A stretch of DNA of 64,000 bases, from positions 787,501 to 851,500 of the forward strand of contig NZ_CP086610.1 in the NCBI RefSeq assembly GCF_020883495.1, read 5' to 3'. The DNA comes from Shinella zoogloeoides (GTDB lineage Bacteria; Pseudomonadota; Alphaproteobacteria; Rhizobiales; Rhizobiaceae). A program made the position numbers and the translations under genes. Within the stretch, counting starts at the first letter, position 1. Each line of letters starts with the position of its first letter. Under the pieces are notes generated by a model that had not been told where the DNA came from, did not search any database, and was given only the letters and a program-made list of their open reading frames with translations. Positions 48,436 through 58,100 of the stretch are shown here, one piece after another.

Positions 48436-49800
48436 TCAGCCCGTCCGGTTCCGTTCGATCGTCAGATGCGCGAAGGTGGCGGCGTCGTTCGCAAGGTCGT
48501 CCGTTACGCGTTCGTTCCAGCGGTAGCCGGCGATGGCCGCTTGCGGCGTGTCCTCGAAGATGTTGCCCGAGACGAGGGCGGAGCCGGCGTTCTCCACCAC
48601 GCTCACCGCGCAGCCGACCGGGCTCGACCGCACCAGGTTGCCGCTGACGACGAGGCCGCGCATATAGGGTCCCCAGCCGAGGACCAGCCCCCATTTCGGC
48701 GCGTTCTCCACCGTATTGCCGGAAACGATCGTATCGGCCTCCACCGCGATGCCGAAGCCGAAGCCCGCGCCCTCGTGGATATAGGGGCCTTCGAGGCGGA
48801 GGTTGCGCACGATATTGCCGGTGACGCTGGCCAGCCGCCCGCCCTCGTTGAAATTGACGATCAGGATGCCGTTGGCCGCGCCGTCGATCAGGTTGCCGTT
48901 GACGATGGCGCCCGTGAAGCCGAATTCGGAGTAGATGGCCGTTTCGCCGCTGTCGAGGCAGGTATTGCCGGATATCTGCACGTTCGAGCCGGCATTGGCG
49001 CGGATGGCGGAGAAGGCGCAGCCGGAAATATGGTTGCCCGAGATCATCACGTCGTCGGCGCGGAAGATGTTGATGCCGTTGCCGTATTGCCCGGTGCCGC
49101 CCTGCGTGGCGCCAATGCGGGCGATGCGGTTGCCAGTAACGATCGTGCCGTCGCGGCCCTTTTCCCAGCGGTGGATGAGGATGCCGCCATTGCCGCAGTC
49201 GAAGACATGGTTGCCGGTAACGCTAAGGTCGCGGCTCTCGACGGCATAGAGCGCGTGCTCGCCCGCTCCCGAAAGCCGGTTGCGCTCGATGCGCCCGCCG
49301 CACCGCTCGAGACTCACGGCGGATTTCGCAGAGCCCCGGATTTCGCAGTTCTCGATGGTGACATGCGCGACGTCGCGCAGATGCACGAGACCCTGCACCG
49401 TGTCGTCCAGCCAGCGGTTCGCCCCGTCGATGACGAGATTGGCAAGCTCGATGCGCCCCGCGCCCTCGGCGGCGAAGAGATGGCCGTCGCCGCTGTAGAC
49501 GATGCGTGTCGCGCCCGGCACGCCGGTCAGCCGCGTGTTGTCGGGTAGCGTGATATTGGAGATGGCATAGTCGCCGGGCGGCAGGAAGATGGGCATGTTC
49601 TTTGCCGCCGCATCCGCCAGCAGCCGCGCGAAGGCCTTGCTCTTGCGGTCGTCCGCGCCGGGGCGCACGCCATGGGCCGCCGCGTCGATGCTGCCGCGCA
49701 GGTCCACATCGATGACGGGCAGGCGCTGCGAGCGCGCCGACGCCGCGCCGGCCATGCCCGCCGTTCCCAGACCTGAGAGAAATAACCGTCTGCTAACCAT
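48436..49800 (-). CDS. TAT-exported parallel beta-helix repeat protein (TIGR03808-like)
   Basis: 454 residues. The twin-arginine signal MVSRRLFLSGLGTAGMAGAASA is followed by about 15 parallel beta-helix turns with recurrent V-x-G-N-x-I/V patterns (VTGNHVF, ISGNHIS, VSGNTVE), as in pectate-lyase-like and polysaccharide-binding proteins. PPGDYAISNITLPDNTRLTG is the N-terminal cap. It matches the rhizobial TAT-translocated repeat family described as TIGR03808. Its function is unknown, possibly a cell-surface or periplasmic polysaccharide enzyme. Confidence 0.85.
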   Translation of the reverse strand: MVSRRLFLSGLGTAGMAGAASARSQRLPVIDVDLRGSIDAAAHGVRPGADDRKSKAFARLLADAAAKNMPIFLPPGDYAISNITLPDNTRLTGVPGATRIVYSGDGHLFAAEGAGRIELANLVIDGANRWLDDTVQGLVHLRDVAHVTIENCEIRGSAKSAVSLERCGGRIERNRLSGAGEHALYAVESRDLSVTGNHVFDCGNGGILIHRWEKGRDGTIVTGNRIARIGATQGGTGQYGNGINIFRADDVMISGNHISGCAFSAIRANAGSNVQISGNTCLDSGETAIYSEFGFTGAIVNGNLIDGAANGILIVNFNEGGRLASVTGNIVRNLRLEGPYIHEGAGFGFGIAVEADTIVSGNTVENAPKWGLVLGWGPYMRGLVVSGNLVRSSPVGCAVSVVENAGSALVSGNIFEDTPQAAIAGYRWNERVTDDLANDAATFAHLTIERNRTG

Positions 49801-50034
49801 GAAAGCTCCTTGCCTGCGGTGTAGCAGGAAGCGTGCCAGACGGTTCTGTGCCGGAACGGCACAGGGATGCGCTGCCCGTCAGGGTTGTCGTGTTTTGCGC
49901 GCGAAGGCCCGGATTGGCGGCATTTCGCCGGTTTCCTTTAGGTTTGGATAACGACTCAGGGTGTAGCTTCGGCCGTTCCGGAAAGAGGAGGCGGCCGGCG
50001 GTGTCCTTCCTTGCGTGGGGAATTGCTGGGTCCG

Positions 50035-52350
50035 ATGTCCATGAAACTGTCCCGCCTTGGCAATGACGATGCCGACCAGACGGCGCGCCTGATGTCGGCC
50101 AGCCGCCGCCTCATCGACGAGGCGGCACGGCTCTTTCCGCTGGCCGCGGCGCAGAACGACCGCACGATCTGGCTGGAGGCCATGATCGACGAGGTGCCGG
50201 ACTATCTCTACTTCAAGGACAGGAACGGCCGCTTCGTCGTCGCCAACCGCGCCATCGTCAACGACAACCGGCGCGAGGGGCTGGACAGCCTCGAGGGCCT
50301 CACCGATTTCGACATCCACCCCGAGCATGTCGCGCGCGGCTTCTTCACCATCGAGCAGGAGATCATCCGCACCGGCAAGGCCGCGCTCGACATGGAAGAG
50401 CTGATCCGCGATTCCCGCGGCAATCTCAAATGGCTGCTCACCTCCAAGCTGCCGGTGCGCGATGCGGCCGGCGCGGTGATCGGCCTTGTCGGCGTCGCCC
50501 GCGACATCACCGAGCGCAAGCGCTCCGAGAGCCTGCATCTCGGCCAGGCGCATCTTCTCAAGATGATCGCGCTCGGCGCGCCGCTGGCGGAGGTCTTCTC
50601 CTCCCTCATCCTGCTGATCGAGGCCCATGTGCCCGATGTCGCCGGCTCGATCCTGCTGCTCGCGCCCGATGGCCGGCATATCCTCAACGGCGCCGCGCCG
50701 AACCTCGACCCGGCCTTCTGCAAGCAGATCGACGGGGCGGAGATCGGCCCCGCCGTCGGCTCCTGCGGCACGGCCATGTGGCGCGGCGAGCCGGTCATCG
50801 TGTCGGATATCGAGACCGACCCGCTCTGGGCCGGTTACAAGGTGCTCGTCGCGCCCTATGGCTTCCGCGCCTGCTGGTCCTCGCCGATCCGCTCCTATCA
50901 GGGCAAGGTGATGGGCACGTTCGCGCTCTATTCGCGCCTTCCCGGCGAGCCTTCCGCCGAATGCATGAAGCTCGTCGGCATGGCGACCCACATTGCCGGC
51001 ATCGCCATCGAGCGCAAGCAGGCGGAAGACAGCATCCAGTTCATGGCCCATCACGATGCGCTGACGGGCCTGCCGAACCGCAGCATGCTGGACGAGCGCG
51101 TCGCCTCGGCCATCGAGGCGGCGGACGACAGCGGCGGAACCGTGACGCTCGCCTTCATCGACCTCGACAATTTCAAGCTGGTCAACGACAGCCTCGGGCA
51201 TCATGCCGGCGACGAGCTGCTGAAGATCGTGTCGGCCCGCATGCTGCGCTGCGTGCGCTCCGGCGACAGCATCGTCCGGCTCGGCGGCGACGAGTTCGTG
51301 GTGCTGATCGACGGCGCGCTGCCAGAGGGCGAGACAGTGGAGGGCGAGACGGTGGAGGCGCGGCTACAGGCCGTGCGCGATGCGGTCGCCACGCCGGTGG
51401 AGATCGAGGGGCGCGCCTTCCAGGTGACCTGCAGCATGGGCGTCGCCTCCTATCCCGAGCATGGCCGCAACGCGACGGAGCTTCTGGCCCGGGCGGACGC
51501 CGCCATGTACCGCGCCAAGGAACTTGGCCGCGACGCCATGGAGGTCTTCACCGCCGAGCTTGCCAACCGCGCCCATGAAAAGCTGGAGCGGCAGGAGGAG
51601 CTGCGCCGCGCGCTGGCGCTGGGCGAGCTTTTCCTGCAATACCAGCCGCAGATGGACCTTGCGACCGGCCGCATCTTCGCCGTCGAGGCGCTGATCCGCT
51701 GGCGTCACCCCGAGCGCGGCCTCGTGTCGCCGGGCGATTTCATTCCGCTTGCCGAGGAGACGGGCCTCATCGTGCCCATCGGCGACTGGACGCTGCGCGC
51801 CGCCTGCCGGCAGAACAGGGCCTGGCAGCTTTCCGGCCTGCCGCCTATCGTCGTCTCCGTCAATGTTTCGGCGCGCCAGTTCCAGGCGAAGGACTGGGTG
51901 GAGCGCGTCGCCACGGCGCTTGAGGAAAGCGGGCTGGAGGCGCGCTATCTGGAGCTGGAGCTGACCGAGAGCCTGATCATGCAGGACGTGCAGCAGGCGG
52001 TGGAGACCATGCACCGGCTGGAACAGCTCGGCGTGCATCTCGCCATCGACGATTTCGGCACGGGCTATTCCAGCCTTGCGTCGCTGAAGCGCTTTCCCGT
52101 CGGCCGCCTCAAGATCGACAGGTCCTTCGTGCAGGACCTGCCGGAGGACAATGACGACGCCGCCATCGCCCATGCCGTCATCTCGCTCGCCCATGCGCTT
52201 CAGCTTCGCGTCATCGCCGAAGGGGTGGAAACGCGCGAGCAGGTGGATTTCCTGCGCGCGGCGGGCTGCGACGAGATCCAGGGCTACTATCTCAGCCGCC
52301 CCATCGATGCGCGCGCCCTCCAGGCGATCCTCTGTATTCCCAATCTCTGA
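50035..52350 (+). CDS. PAS-GAF-GGDEF-EAL c-di-GMP signalling protein
   Basis: 771 residues from the ATG at 50035; a TTG 24 bp earlier is possible. Domains in order: PAS (about 40-165, ending VARDITERKRSE), GAF (about 170-335), GGDEF (about 345-505) and EAL (about 525-765). The cyclase site GGDEFVVLIDG and the phosphodiesterase residues (VEALIRWRHPERG, SVNVSARQFQ, ELELTESLI, AIDDFGTGYSSLASL) are intact, and an RSGD I-site lies five residues before GGDEF. It could synthesise or degrade c-di-GMP. A 15-bp tandem repeat (EGETV twice) lies at 51325-51354. Confidence 0.93.
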   Translation: MSMKLSRLGNDDADQTARLMSASRRLIDEAARLFPLAAAQNDRTIWLEAMIDEVPDYLYFKDRNGRFVVANRAIVNDNRREGLDSLEGLTDFDIHPEHVARGFFTIEQEIIRTGKAALDMEELIRDSRGNLKWLLTSKLPVRDAAGAVIGLVGVARDITERKRSESLHLGQAHLLKMIALGAPLAEVFSSLILLIEAHVPDVAGSILLLAPDGRHILNGAAPNLDPAFCKQIDGAEIGPAVGSCGTAMWRGEPVIVSDIETDPLWAGYKVLVAPYGFRACWSSPIRSYQGKVMGTFALYSRLPGEPSAECMKLVGMATHIAGIAIERKQAEDSIQFMAHHDALTGLPNRSMLDERVASAIEAADDSGGTVTLAFIDLDNFKLVNDSLGHHAGDELLKIVSARMLRCVRSGDSIVRLGGDEFVVLIDGALPEGETVEGETVEARLQAVRDAVATPVEIEGRAFQVTCSMGVASYPEHGRNATELLARADAAMYRAKELGRDAMEVFTAELANRAHEKLERQEELRRALALGELFLQYQPQMDLATGRIFAVEALIRWRHPERGLVSPGDFIPLAEETGLIVPIGDWTLRAACRQNRAWQLSGLPPIVVSVNVSARQFQAKDWVERVATALEESGLEARYLELELTESLIMQDVQQAVETMHRLEQLGVHLAIDDFGTGYSSLASLKRFPVGRLKIDRSFVQDLPEDNDDAAIAHAVISLAHALQLRVIAEGVETREQVDFLRAAGCDEIQGYYLSRPIDARALQAILCIPNL
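51325..51354. repeat. 15-bp in-frame tandem repeat in the GGDEF domain
   Basis: GAGGGCGAGACAGTG occurs twice with one mismatch, encoding EGETV-EGETV in a loop after GGDEF. It keeps frame and probably arose by slippage. Confidence 0.75.
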
Positions 52351-52392
52351 TATTCCTTGCGCGCCGGACGCTTCCGCTCTTGACTTTGTTAT

Positions 52393-52404
52393 GTTGATAT
52401 CAAC
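52393..52404. promoter_or_regulatory. Palindrome upstream of the MarR gene
   Basis: GTTGATATCAAC is a perfect 12-bp palindrome, 10 bp before the MarR start codon, following TTGACT at 52380-52385. It is a plausible MarR autoregulatory operator. Confidence 0.6.
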
Positions 52405-52414
52405 AGTAAGAAGC

Positions 52415-52861
52415 ATGTCCGATGACGTTCCGATTCCCTATGAGACGACGCTGTTCGTGCGCGACAATTGCCTGTGCCTGCAGGCGCAGCGCGCGGCGCG
52501 GGCGCTGGCCCGCCGCTTCGACGATGCGCTGCGCCCGGTCGGTCTCACCAACGGCCAGTTCTCGCTGCTGATGGCGCTGAACCGGCCCGAGCCGCCGCCG
52601 ATGGGACCCGTCGCCGGCCTGCTCGCCATGGACCGCACGACGCTGACGGCCGCCCTTAAACCCCTCGAACGGCGCGGCCTCGTCACCGTGGAGCCGGACC
52701 CGCGCGACCGCCGCGGCCGCCTGCTGCGCCTGACGCCGGACGGCCGCCGCCTGCTGGCGCAAGCCCTTCCCATCTGGCAGGAAACCCATGCGAAGGTCGA
52801 CGCCCAGCTTTCGGCCGTCGATATGGCGGCGCTGCGGGCGGGCATGCTGGCGCTTGCGTAA
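52415..52861 (+). CDS. MarR-family transcriptional regulator
   Basis: 148 residues from the ATG at 52415. The winged helix-turn-helix is visible in LTNGQFSLLMALNRPEPPPMGPVAGLLAMDRTTLTAALKPLERRGLVTVEPDPRDRRGRLLRLT, with the wing DPRDRRGR. Two Cys (NCLCLQ) near residue 20 might sense oxidants as in OhrR-type proteins, but OhrR identity is not shown. The upstream palindrome fits autorepression. No obvious target gene is adjacent; the next gene downstream is behind a repeat element. Confidence 0.88.
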   Translation: MSDDVPIPYETTLFVRDNCLCLQAQRAARALARRFDDALRPVGLTNGQFSLLMALNRPEPPPMGPVAGLLAMDRTTLTAALKPLERRGLVTVEPDPRDRRGRLLRLTPDGRRLLAQALPIWQETHAKVDAQLSAVDMAALRAGMLALA

Positions 52862-52918
52862 GAGCGCGCATTCGTCCTGACGGCGAACGTGCCACTCATG
52901 GAATCCAGCGGCGCGGCT

Positions 52919-53061
52919 TTCCCCTTCTCTCCTCGGGGAGAAGGTGGCCCGAAGGGTCGGATGAGGGGGCACCCGCGAAATCCTTGCTTTTTCCTGCCTC
53001 TAGCATCCCCCTCATCCGCCTGCCGGCACCTTCTCCCCGCTGGGGAGAAGGGAGATGGGGC
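52919..53061. repeat. RIME-like dispersed palindromic element, copy 2
   Basis: Ends CCCCTTCTCTCCTCGGGGAG and CTTCTCCCCGCTGGGGAGAAG flank GGTCGGATGAGGGG and CCCCTCATCCGCC, which are inverted relative to each other. It fills the gap between the MarR gene and the exonuclease gene. Strongly similar to copy 3. Confidence 0.85.
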
Positions 53062-53129
53062 GGCCGTTGCCGGTCCTCTGCGATGGAACCGTACTGGCAG
53101 TCTGCGCGAAAACGCCTATCTTTCCCGCC

Positions 53130-54140
53130 ATGAAGCCTGACCAGCTCCTCCATCCCGCGCCCGCCGGCCTTTATTGCCCTGCCGGCGATTTCTACATCGA
53201 TCCCGTCCGCCCGGTGGCGCGGGCGCTGATCACCCATGGCCATGCCGACCATGCCCGCGCCGGTCACGGCGCGGTGCTGGCGACGCGGGAAACGCTGGAT
53301 ATCATGCAGATCCGCTACGGCGCGGATTTCTGCGGCGCGCGCCAGATGGCCGCCTATGGCGAGCGCATCGATCTTGGCGGCGTCGCCGTCTCCTTCCATC
53401 CGGCGGGCCATGTGCTCGGCTCCGCGCAGATCGCGGTGGAGAAGGACGGCCTGCGCATCGTCGCCTCCGGCGACTACAAGCGCGGCGCCGACCCGACCTG
53501 CACGCCCTATGAGCCGGTGCCCTGCGATGTGTTCATCACCGAAGCGACCTTCGGCCTGCCGGTCTTCCACCATCCCGAGCCGAAGGCCGAGATGGGCAAG
53601 CTCCTCACCTCGCTCAGGCAGTTTCCCGAGCGCAGCCACCTTGTCGGAGCCTATTCGCTCGGCAAGGCGCAGCGCGTCATCCGCCTGCTGCGCGATTGCG
53701 GTCACGACGCGCCGGTCTATATCCACGGCGCACTCGCCCCGCTCTGCGACTATTACATCAGCCGTGGCATCGACCTCGGTGACCTGCGCCCGGCGACGGC
53801 CGAGGGAAGCAGCCCTGCCGATTTCCGTGGCGCGGTCGTCGTCGGCCCGCCATCGGCCTTTTCCGAGCGCTGGGCGCGGCGCTTCAACGAACCGCTCGTC
53901 GCCTTTGCCTCCGGCTGGATGATGGTGCGCCAGCGCGCGAAACAGGGCGGCGTGGAACTGCCGCTCGTCATCTCCGATCATTGCGACTGGCCGGAACTGA
54001 CCGGGACGATCCGCGAGCTTGCCCCGCAGGACGTCTGGGTGACCCATGGCCGCGAGGAGGCGCTGGTGCGCTGGTGCGAGCTTGCCGGCATCCCGGCGCG
54101 CCCGCTGCATCTGGTGGGCTATGAGGACGAGGGGGATTGA
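53130..54140 (+). CDS. Ligase-associated DNA exonuclease (beta-CASP-like MBL)
   Basis: 336 residues from the ATG at 53130. The metal motif HGHADHAR (residues about 35-42), then PAGHVLGSAQI, SGDYKRGADPTC, and a C-terminal ISDHCDWPEL give the MBL/beta-CASP arrangement of the COG1236 exonuclease group. This family is found next to ATP-dependent DNA ligases and is proposed to process DNA ends in repair. The ligase gene follows 53 bp downstream. Confidence 0.92.
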   Translation: MKPDQLLHPAPAGLYCPAGDFYIDPVRPVARALITHGHADHARAGHGAVLATRETLDIMQIRYGADFCGARQMAAYGERIDLGGVAVSFHPAGHVLGSAQIAVEKDGLRIVASGDYKRGADPTCTPYEPVPCDVFITEATFGLPVFHHPEPKAEMGKLLTSLRQFPERSHLVGAYSLGKAQRVIRLLRDCGHDAPVYIHGALAPLCDYYISRGIDLGDLRPATAEGSSPADFRGAVVVGPPSAFSERWARRFNEPLVAFASGWMMVRQRAKQGGVELPLVISDHCDWPELTGTIRELAPQDVWVTHGREEALVRWCELAGIPARPLHLVGYEDEGD

Positions 54141-54193
54141 ATGGATTTTGACATTCGACATCGCCCGCATGGCGCATCTCGGGGCCTCCGCCC

Positions 54194-55816
54194 ATGAAAG
54201 CCTTCGCGACCCTCCTCGACCGCCTCGTCCTCACCCCCGCGCGTAGCGGCAAGCTGACGCTGCTGGCCGACTATTTCCGCAACACGCCCGATCCCGATCG
54301 CGGCTACGGCCTTGCCGCCATCGCCGGCACGCTGGACCTCAGGAGCGTCAAGCCGGCGCTGCTGCGCGAACTGGTGCTGGAGCGCATGGACGAGGTGCTC
54401 TTCCGCTACTCCTACGACTATGTCGGCGATCTGGCCGAGACCATCGCGCTCGTCTGGGACCAGGAGCGATCACAGCGTGTGTCGGACGGCGGGCCTCGGC
54501 TCGGCGCGGTCGTCGCCCGCATGAACGCGCTCGGCCGCACCGAGGTGCGCGGCGCGGTGCGCGACCTCATCGACAGGCTCGACCCTTCCGAGCGCTTCGC
54601 CTTCATCAAGCTGGTGACCGGGGGATTGCGCATCGGCGTTTCCGCCCGGCTCGCCAAGCAGGCGCTGGCCGATTTCTCCGGCAGGGACATCACCGAGATC
54701 GAAACCCTCTGGCACGGCCTCCAGCCGCCCTACGAGCCGCTTTTCGCCTGGCTGGAGGGCAGGGCGGAGCGCCCGGTGCTGGCGACGCCGGCCATCTTCC
54801 ATTCCGTCATGCTCGCCAATCCGGTGGGCGAGGGAGACCTCGACGCGCTCGACCCCGCCGATTTCGCCGCCGAATGGAAATGGGACGGCATCCGCGTGCA
54901 GCTCTCCGCCTCGGGCGCGACGCGAAGGCTCTATTCCCGCTCCGGCGACGATATCTCCGCCGCCTTTCCCGATGTGCTGGCGGCTATCGATTTCGAGAGT
55001 GTCGTGGATGGGGAACTGCTCGTCGGCGGCACGGCGCGCACCAACAGCCCCACGCGCACCTTCTCCGATCTCCAGCAGCGCCTCAACCGCAAGACCGTCA
55101 ATGCGAGGATGCTGGAGGACTATCCCGCCTTCGTGCGCGCCTACGACCTGCTCTTCGAGGGTGAGCGGGATGTGCGGCCGGAGACCTTCTCCACCCGCCG
55201 CGCTCGCCTCGCCGATCTCATCGAAAAGGCCCCGCACGACCGCTTCGACCTCTCGCCGCTCGTACCCTTCGGCTCCTGGGAGGAGCTGGAGCGTATCCGC
55301 CGCGAGCCGCCCGATCCGGTCATCGAGGGCGTGATGCTCAAGCGGCTCGACAGCGTCTATCAGGCCGGCCGCATGAAGGGGCCGTGGTTCAAGTGGAAGC
55401 GCGATCCGTACACCGTCGATGCGGTGATGATGTATGCCCAGCGCGGCCACGGCAAACGGTCGAGCTATTATTCCGATTTCACCTTCGGCGTCTGGACCGC
55501 AGGTCCCGAGGGCGACATGCTGGTGCCCGTCGGCAAGGCCTATTTCGGTTTCACCGATGCCGAACTCGACGTGCTGGATCGCTATGTGCGCAACAACACG
55601 ACCGAGCGCTTCGGCCCGGTGCGCGCGGTGCGCGCCGAACCCGGTCACGGCTTCGTGCTGGAAGTCGCCTTCGAGGGCATCAACCGTTCCACCCGCCACA
55701 AATCCGGCGTCGCCATGCGCTTCCCCCGCATCGCGCGCTTGCGGCAGGACAAGCTGCCCGCCGACGCCGACCGGCTGGAGACGCTGATGGCGATGGTGGA
55801 GGCGAAGGAGGGTTAG
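54194..55816 (+). CDS. ATP-dependent DNA ligase (cisplatin-damage-response type)
   Basis: 540 residues. The adenylated Lys lies in EWKWDGIRVQ (motif I, near residue 231), with further nucleotidyltransferase motifs SRSGDDIS, VVDGELLV and EGVMLKRLDSVYQAGRMKGPWFKWKRDP. An N-terminal helical DNA-binding domain occupies about residues 1-200, and a C-terminal OB domain follows. It joins nicked or broken DNA using ATP, separately from NAD-dependent LigA. It is paired with the exonuclease upstream; the helicase and phosphoesterase genes that often accompany them are not adjacent here. Its stop overlaps that of the convergent reductase. Confidence 0.93.
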   Translation: MKAFATLLDRLVLTPARSGKLTLLADYFRNTPDPDRGYGLAAIAGTLDLRSVKPALLRELVLERMDEVLFRYSYDYVGDLAETIALVWDQERSQRVSDGGPRLGAVVARMNALGRTEVRGAVRDLIDRLDPSERFAFIKLVTGGLRIGVSARLAKQALADFSGRDITEIETLWHGLQPPYEPLFAWLEGRAERPVLATPAIFHSVMLANPVGEGDLDALDPADFAAEWKWDGIRVQLSASGATRRLYSRSGDDISAAFPDVLAAIDFESVVDGELLVGGTARTNSPTRTFSDLQQRLNRKTVNARMLEDYPAFVRAYDLLFEGERDVRPETFSTRRARLADLIEKAPHDRFDLSPLVPFGSWEELERIRREPPDPVIEGVMLKRLDSVYQAGRMKGPWFKWKRDPYTVDAVMMYAQRGHGKRSSYYSDFTFGVWTAGPEGDMLVPVGKAYFGFTDAELDVLDRYVRNNTTERFGPVRAVRAEPGHGFVLEVAFEGINRSTRHKSGVAMRFPRIARLRQDKLPADADRLETLMAMVEAKEG

Positions 55817-56772
55817 AGCCCCAGCGCCGAAAGATCGGGCCCCAGCGGCACGATCCGGTTCGGGTTCAGCGACTTGATCGAATAATAGCCCTGCTTGATA
55901 TGGTCGATATTGACCGTGTCGCGCACGCCGGGAAGGTCGAGCACGCGCTTCGTATAGGCCGAGAGCGCCGTATAATCCGCAAGGCGCTGGCGGTTGCACT
56001 TGAAGAGGCCGAAATAGGCGGCGTCGAAGCGGATGAGCGTGACGAAGAGGCGGATGTCGGCCTCGGTGAAGGCTTCGCCCGTCAGGAAGGGGCGGCCGTC
56101 GGCAAGGCGCGCTTCCAGGTCGTCCAGCATGGCGAAGACGCCCTGATAGGCTTCCTCGTAGGCGACCTGCGTGGTGGCGAAGCCGGCGCGGTAGACGCCG
56201 TTGTTGAGCGCGGGATAGATGCGCTCGTTGAGCGTGTCGATCTCGGCGCGAAGGGCCTGCGGATAGAGGTCGACGCTCTCGTCCGCCAGCGCGCCGAAGC
56301 CGGTGTTCAGCATGCGCACGATATCGGCCGATTCGTTGTTGACGATGGTTCCGCGCGCCTTGTCCCACAGGACGGGCACGGTGGCGCGGCCCGTGAAGGT
56401 CGGTTCGGCGCGGGAATAGAGTTCGTGCAGGTAGGTCGCGCCGTTGAGGTCGTCGCGGTTCGACCCCGGATAGTCGCCGAAGCGCCAGCCCTGTTCGGAC
56501 AGCGCCGGCTCGACGACGGAAAGGGAGATGACGCCGTCGAGTTTCTTCAGCTTGCGGGCGATCAGCGTGCGCGAAGCCCAGGGGCAGATGAGCGCGACAT
56601 AGAGGTGGTAGCGCCCGGCCTCGGCGGCAAAGCCGCCTTCGCCCGTCGGGCCGGCGCTGCCGTCCGGCGTCACCCAGTTGCGGAAGCTCGAAACCTGCCG
56701 CACGAAGCCGCCCTTGGCGTCCGTCGCCTGAACCGGCTGCCAGTCTTCCGTCCACTTGCCATTGACGAGCAT
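55813..56772 (-). CDS. Glutathionyl-hydroquinone reductase (YqjG/ECM4-like)
   Basis: 319 residues from the ATG at 56772 (MLVNGKWTEDWQP). The catalytic Cys lies in ALICPWASRTLIAR (CPWA, xi-class GST, near residue 60), followed by RATVPVLWDKARGTIVNNESADI and FGLFKCN-type C-terminal motifs. It reduces glutathionyl-hydroquinones. It overlaps the ligase gene 3' end by 4 bp in convergent orientation. Confidence 0.93.
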   Translation of the reverse strand: MLVNGKWTEDWQPVQATDAKGGFVRQVSSFRNWVTPDGSAGPTGEGGFAAEAGRYHLYVALICPWASRTLIARKLKKLDGVISLSVVEPALSEQGWRFGDYPGSNRDDLNGATYLHELYSRAEPTFTGRATVPVLWDKARGTIVNNESADIVRMLNTGFGALADESVDLYPQALRAEIDTLNERIYPALNNGVYRAGFATTQVAYEEAYQGVFAMLDDLEARLADGRPFLTGEAFTEADIRLFVTLIRFDAAYFGLFKCNRQRLADYTALSAYTKRVLDLPGVRDTVNIDHIKQGYYSIKSLNPNRIVPLGPDLSALGL

Positions 56773-57027
56773 CGCGTCACCTCGTTTCGGTTCTGTGGAA
56801 CTGGCGTACCCCCTGCGCGCGCGAACGGCAATTCCCGCGCGGATTGACACAGCGTTCACAAAGCCGTGTCGCTTGGGCGACATTCGCGCCAAATCGTGCG
56901 CGCAAGCCTGAGACCAGCCGCCTCTGCCACAATTGCGGCAGGGTCATGGACCTAAATTGCCGTTCGTTCGTTTCTGATTCAATCGCCTCGTTTATCCTGC
57001 CGCCGCCAAACGGATACATAATTCTAC

Positions 57028-57804
57028 ATGACCGACACCGCGCTTTCCCGCCGCCGCTTCCTCCAGTTCTCCGGTCTTGCCATGGCAAGCGGCCTTGCCG
57101 GCTGCACCTCGTCCATGAATACGGAGGTCTTCCGCGAGCAGACGCGGCCCTATTTCCGCAACACCGCGCTGGAGGGCAGGCCGGAGCAGATCGACAGGCG
57201 TGGACCGATCAGCATCTACGGCCAGACGCCGCCCTCGGGCCTGCTGCCCGAATCCTCGCGCTATGCCAGCATGTACGCCCCGGTCAATGACGGCGGCTTC
57301 CAGGTGCCGGCCGTGCCCTACCAGCAGATCGACCCGCGCTTCTACCGTCAGGAGGTGGAAAGCCCTTTCGCTGAAAAGCCGGGCACGATCATCGTGGACA
57401 CCGGCAACCGCTTTCTCTACCTGATCGAGCAGGACGGCCGCGCCATGCGCTACGGCGTCGGCATCGGCCGGCAGGGCTTTGCCTGGTCGGGCCGCGGCGT
57501 CATCCAGTGGAAGCAGGCCTGGCCGAAATGGACGCCGCCGGACGAGATGGTCAAGCGCCAGCCGGAACTGGCGAATTATTCCGGCGCGAACGGCGGCATG
57601 CCCGGCGGCCTCAACAACCCGCTCGGCGCCCGCGCGCTCTACATCTTCAAGGACGGTCAGGACACGCTCTACCGCCTGCACGGCTCGCCGGAATGGAAGT
57701 CGATCGGCAAGGCCGTCTCGTCGGGCTGCGTGCGCATGCTCAACCAGGATGTGATGGATCTTTACGATCGCGTGCCCAACAAGACGCCCATTCTGGTGAT
57801 CTGA
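57028..57804 (+). CDS. L,D-transpeptidase (YkuD family)
   Basis: 258 residues. A twin-arginine-type lipoprotein signal (SRRRFLQFSGLAMASGLAGC) precedes a linker and the YkuD domain (about residues 115-255). The active site is visible as the HGSPEW region and SSGCVRM (catalytic Cys near residue 235). It forms 3-3 peptidoglycan cross-links or attaches lipoproteins to peptidoglycan. The 255-bp gap upstream shows no other gene. Monocistronic. Confidence 0.93.
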   Translation: MTDTALSRRRFLQFSGLAMASGLAGCTSSMNTEVFREQTRPYFRNTALEGRPEQIDRRGPISIYGQTPPSGLLPESSRYASMYAPVNDGGFQVPAVPYQQIDPRFYRQEVESPFAEKPGTIIVDTGNRFLYLIEQDGRAMRYGVGIGRQGFAWSGRGVIQWKQAWPKWTPPDEMVKRQPELANYSGANGGMPGGLNNPLGARALYIFKDGQDTLYRLHGSPEWKSIGKAVSSGCVRMLNQDVMDLYDRVPNKTPILVI

Positions 57805-57885
57805 TCGGGGAAGGCCCCCTCCGCCCTGCCGGGCATCTCCCCCTCAAGGGGCGATCACATATGGAACTCGGCGGCGCGGTTTTTT

Positions 57886-58026
57886 CCCTTCTCCCCTCGG
57901 GGAGAAGGTGGCCCGAAGGGTCGGATGAGGGGGTAGCACCCGTGCGATCCTTCAATCTTCCTGCCTTCGGCATCCCCCTCATCCGCCTGCCGGCACCTTC
58001 TCCCCGAGGGGAGAAGGGGAATGGGG
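57886..58026. repeat. RIME-like dispersed palindromic element, copy 3
   Basis: CTTCTCCCCTCGGGGAGAAG at one end and CTTCTCCCCGAGGGGAGAAG at the other flank GTCGGATGAGGGGG and its inverted form CCCCCTCATCCGCC. It lies in the 296-bp space between the L,D-transpeptidase and purN. Confidence 0.85.
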
Positions 58027-58100
58027 CGCCGTTGCGTTTCATAGGCGATAGCCTCGCCCTGTGGGGAGATGCTCGGCAGGGCAGAGGGAGGTATGCCTCC

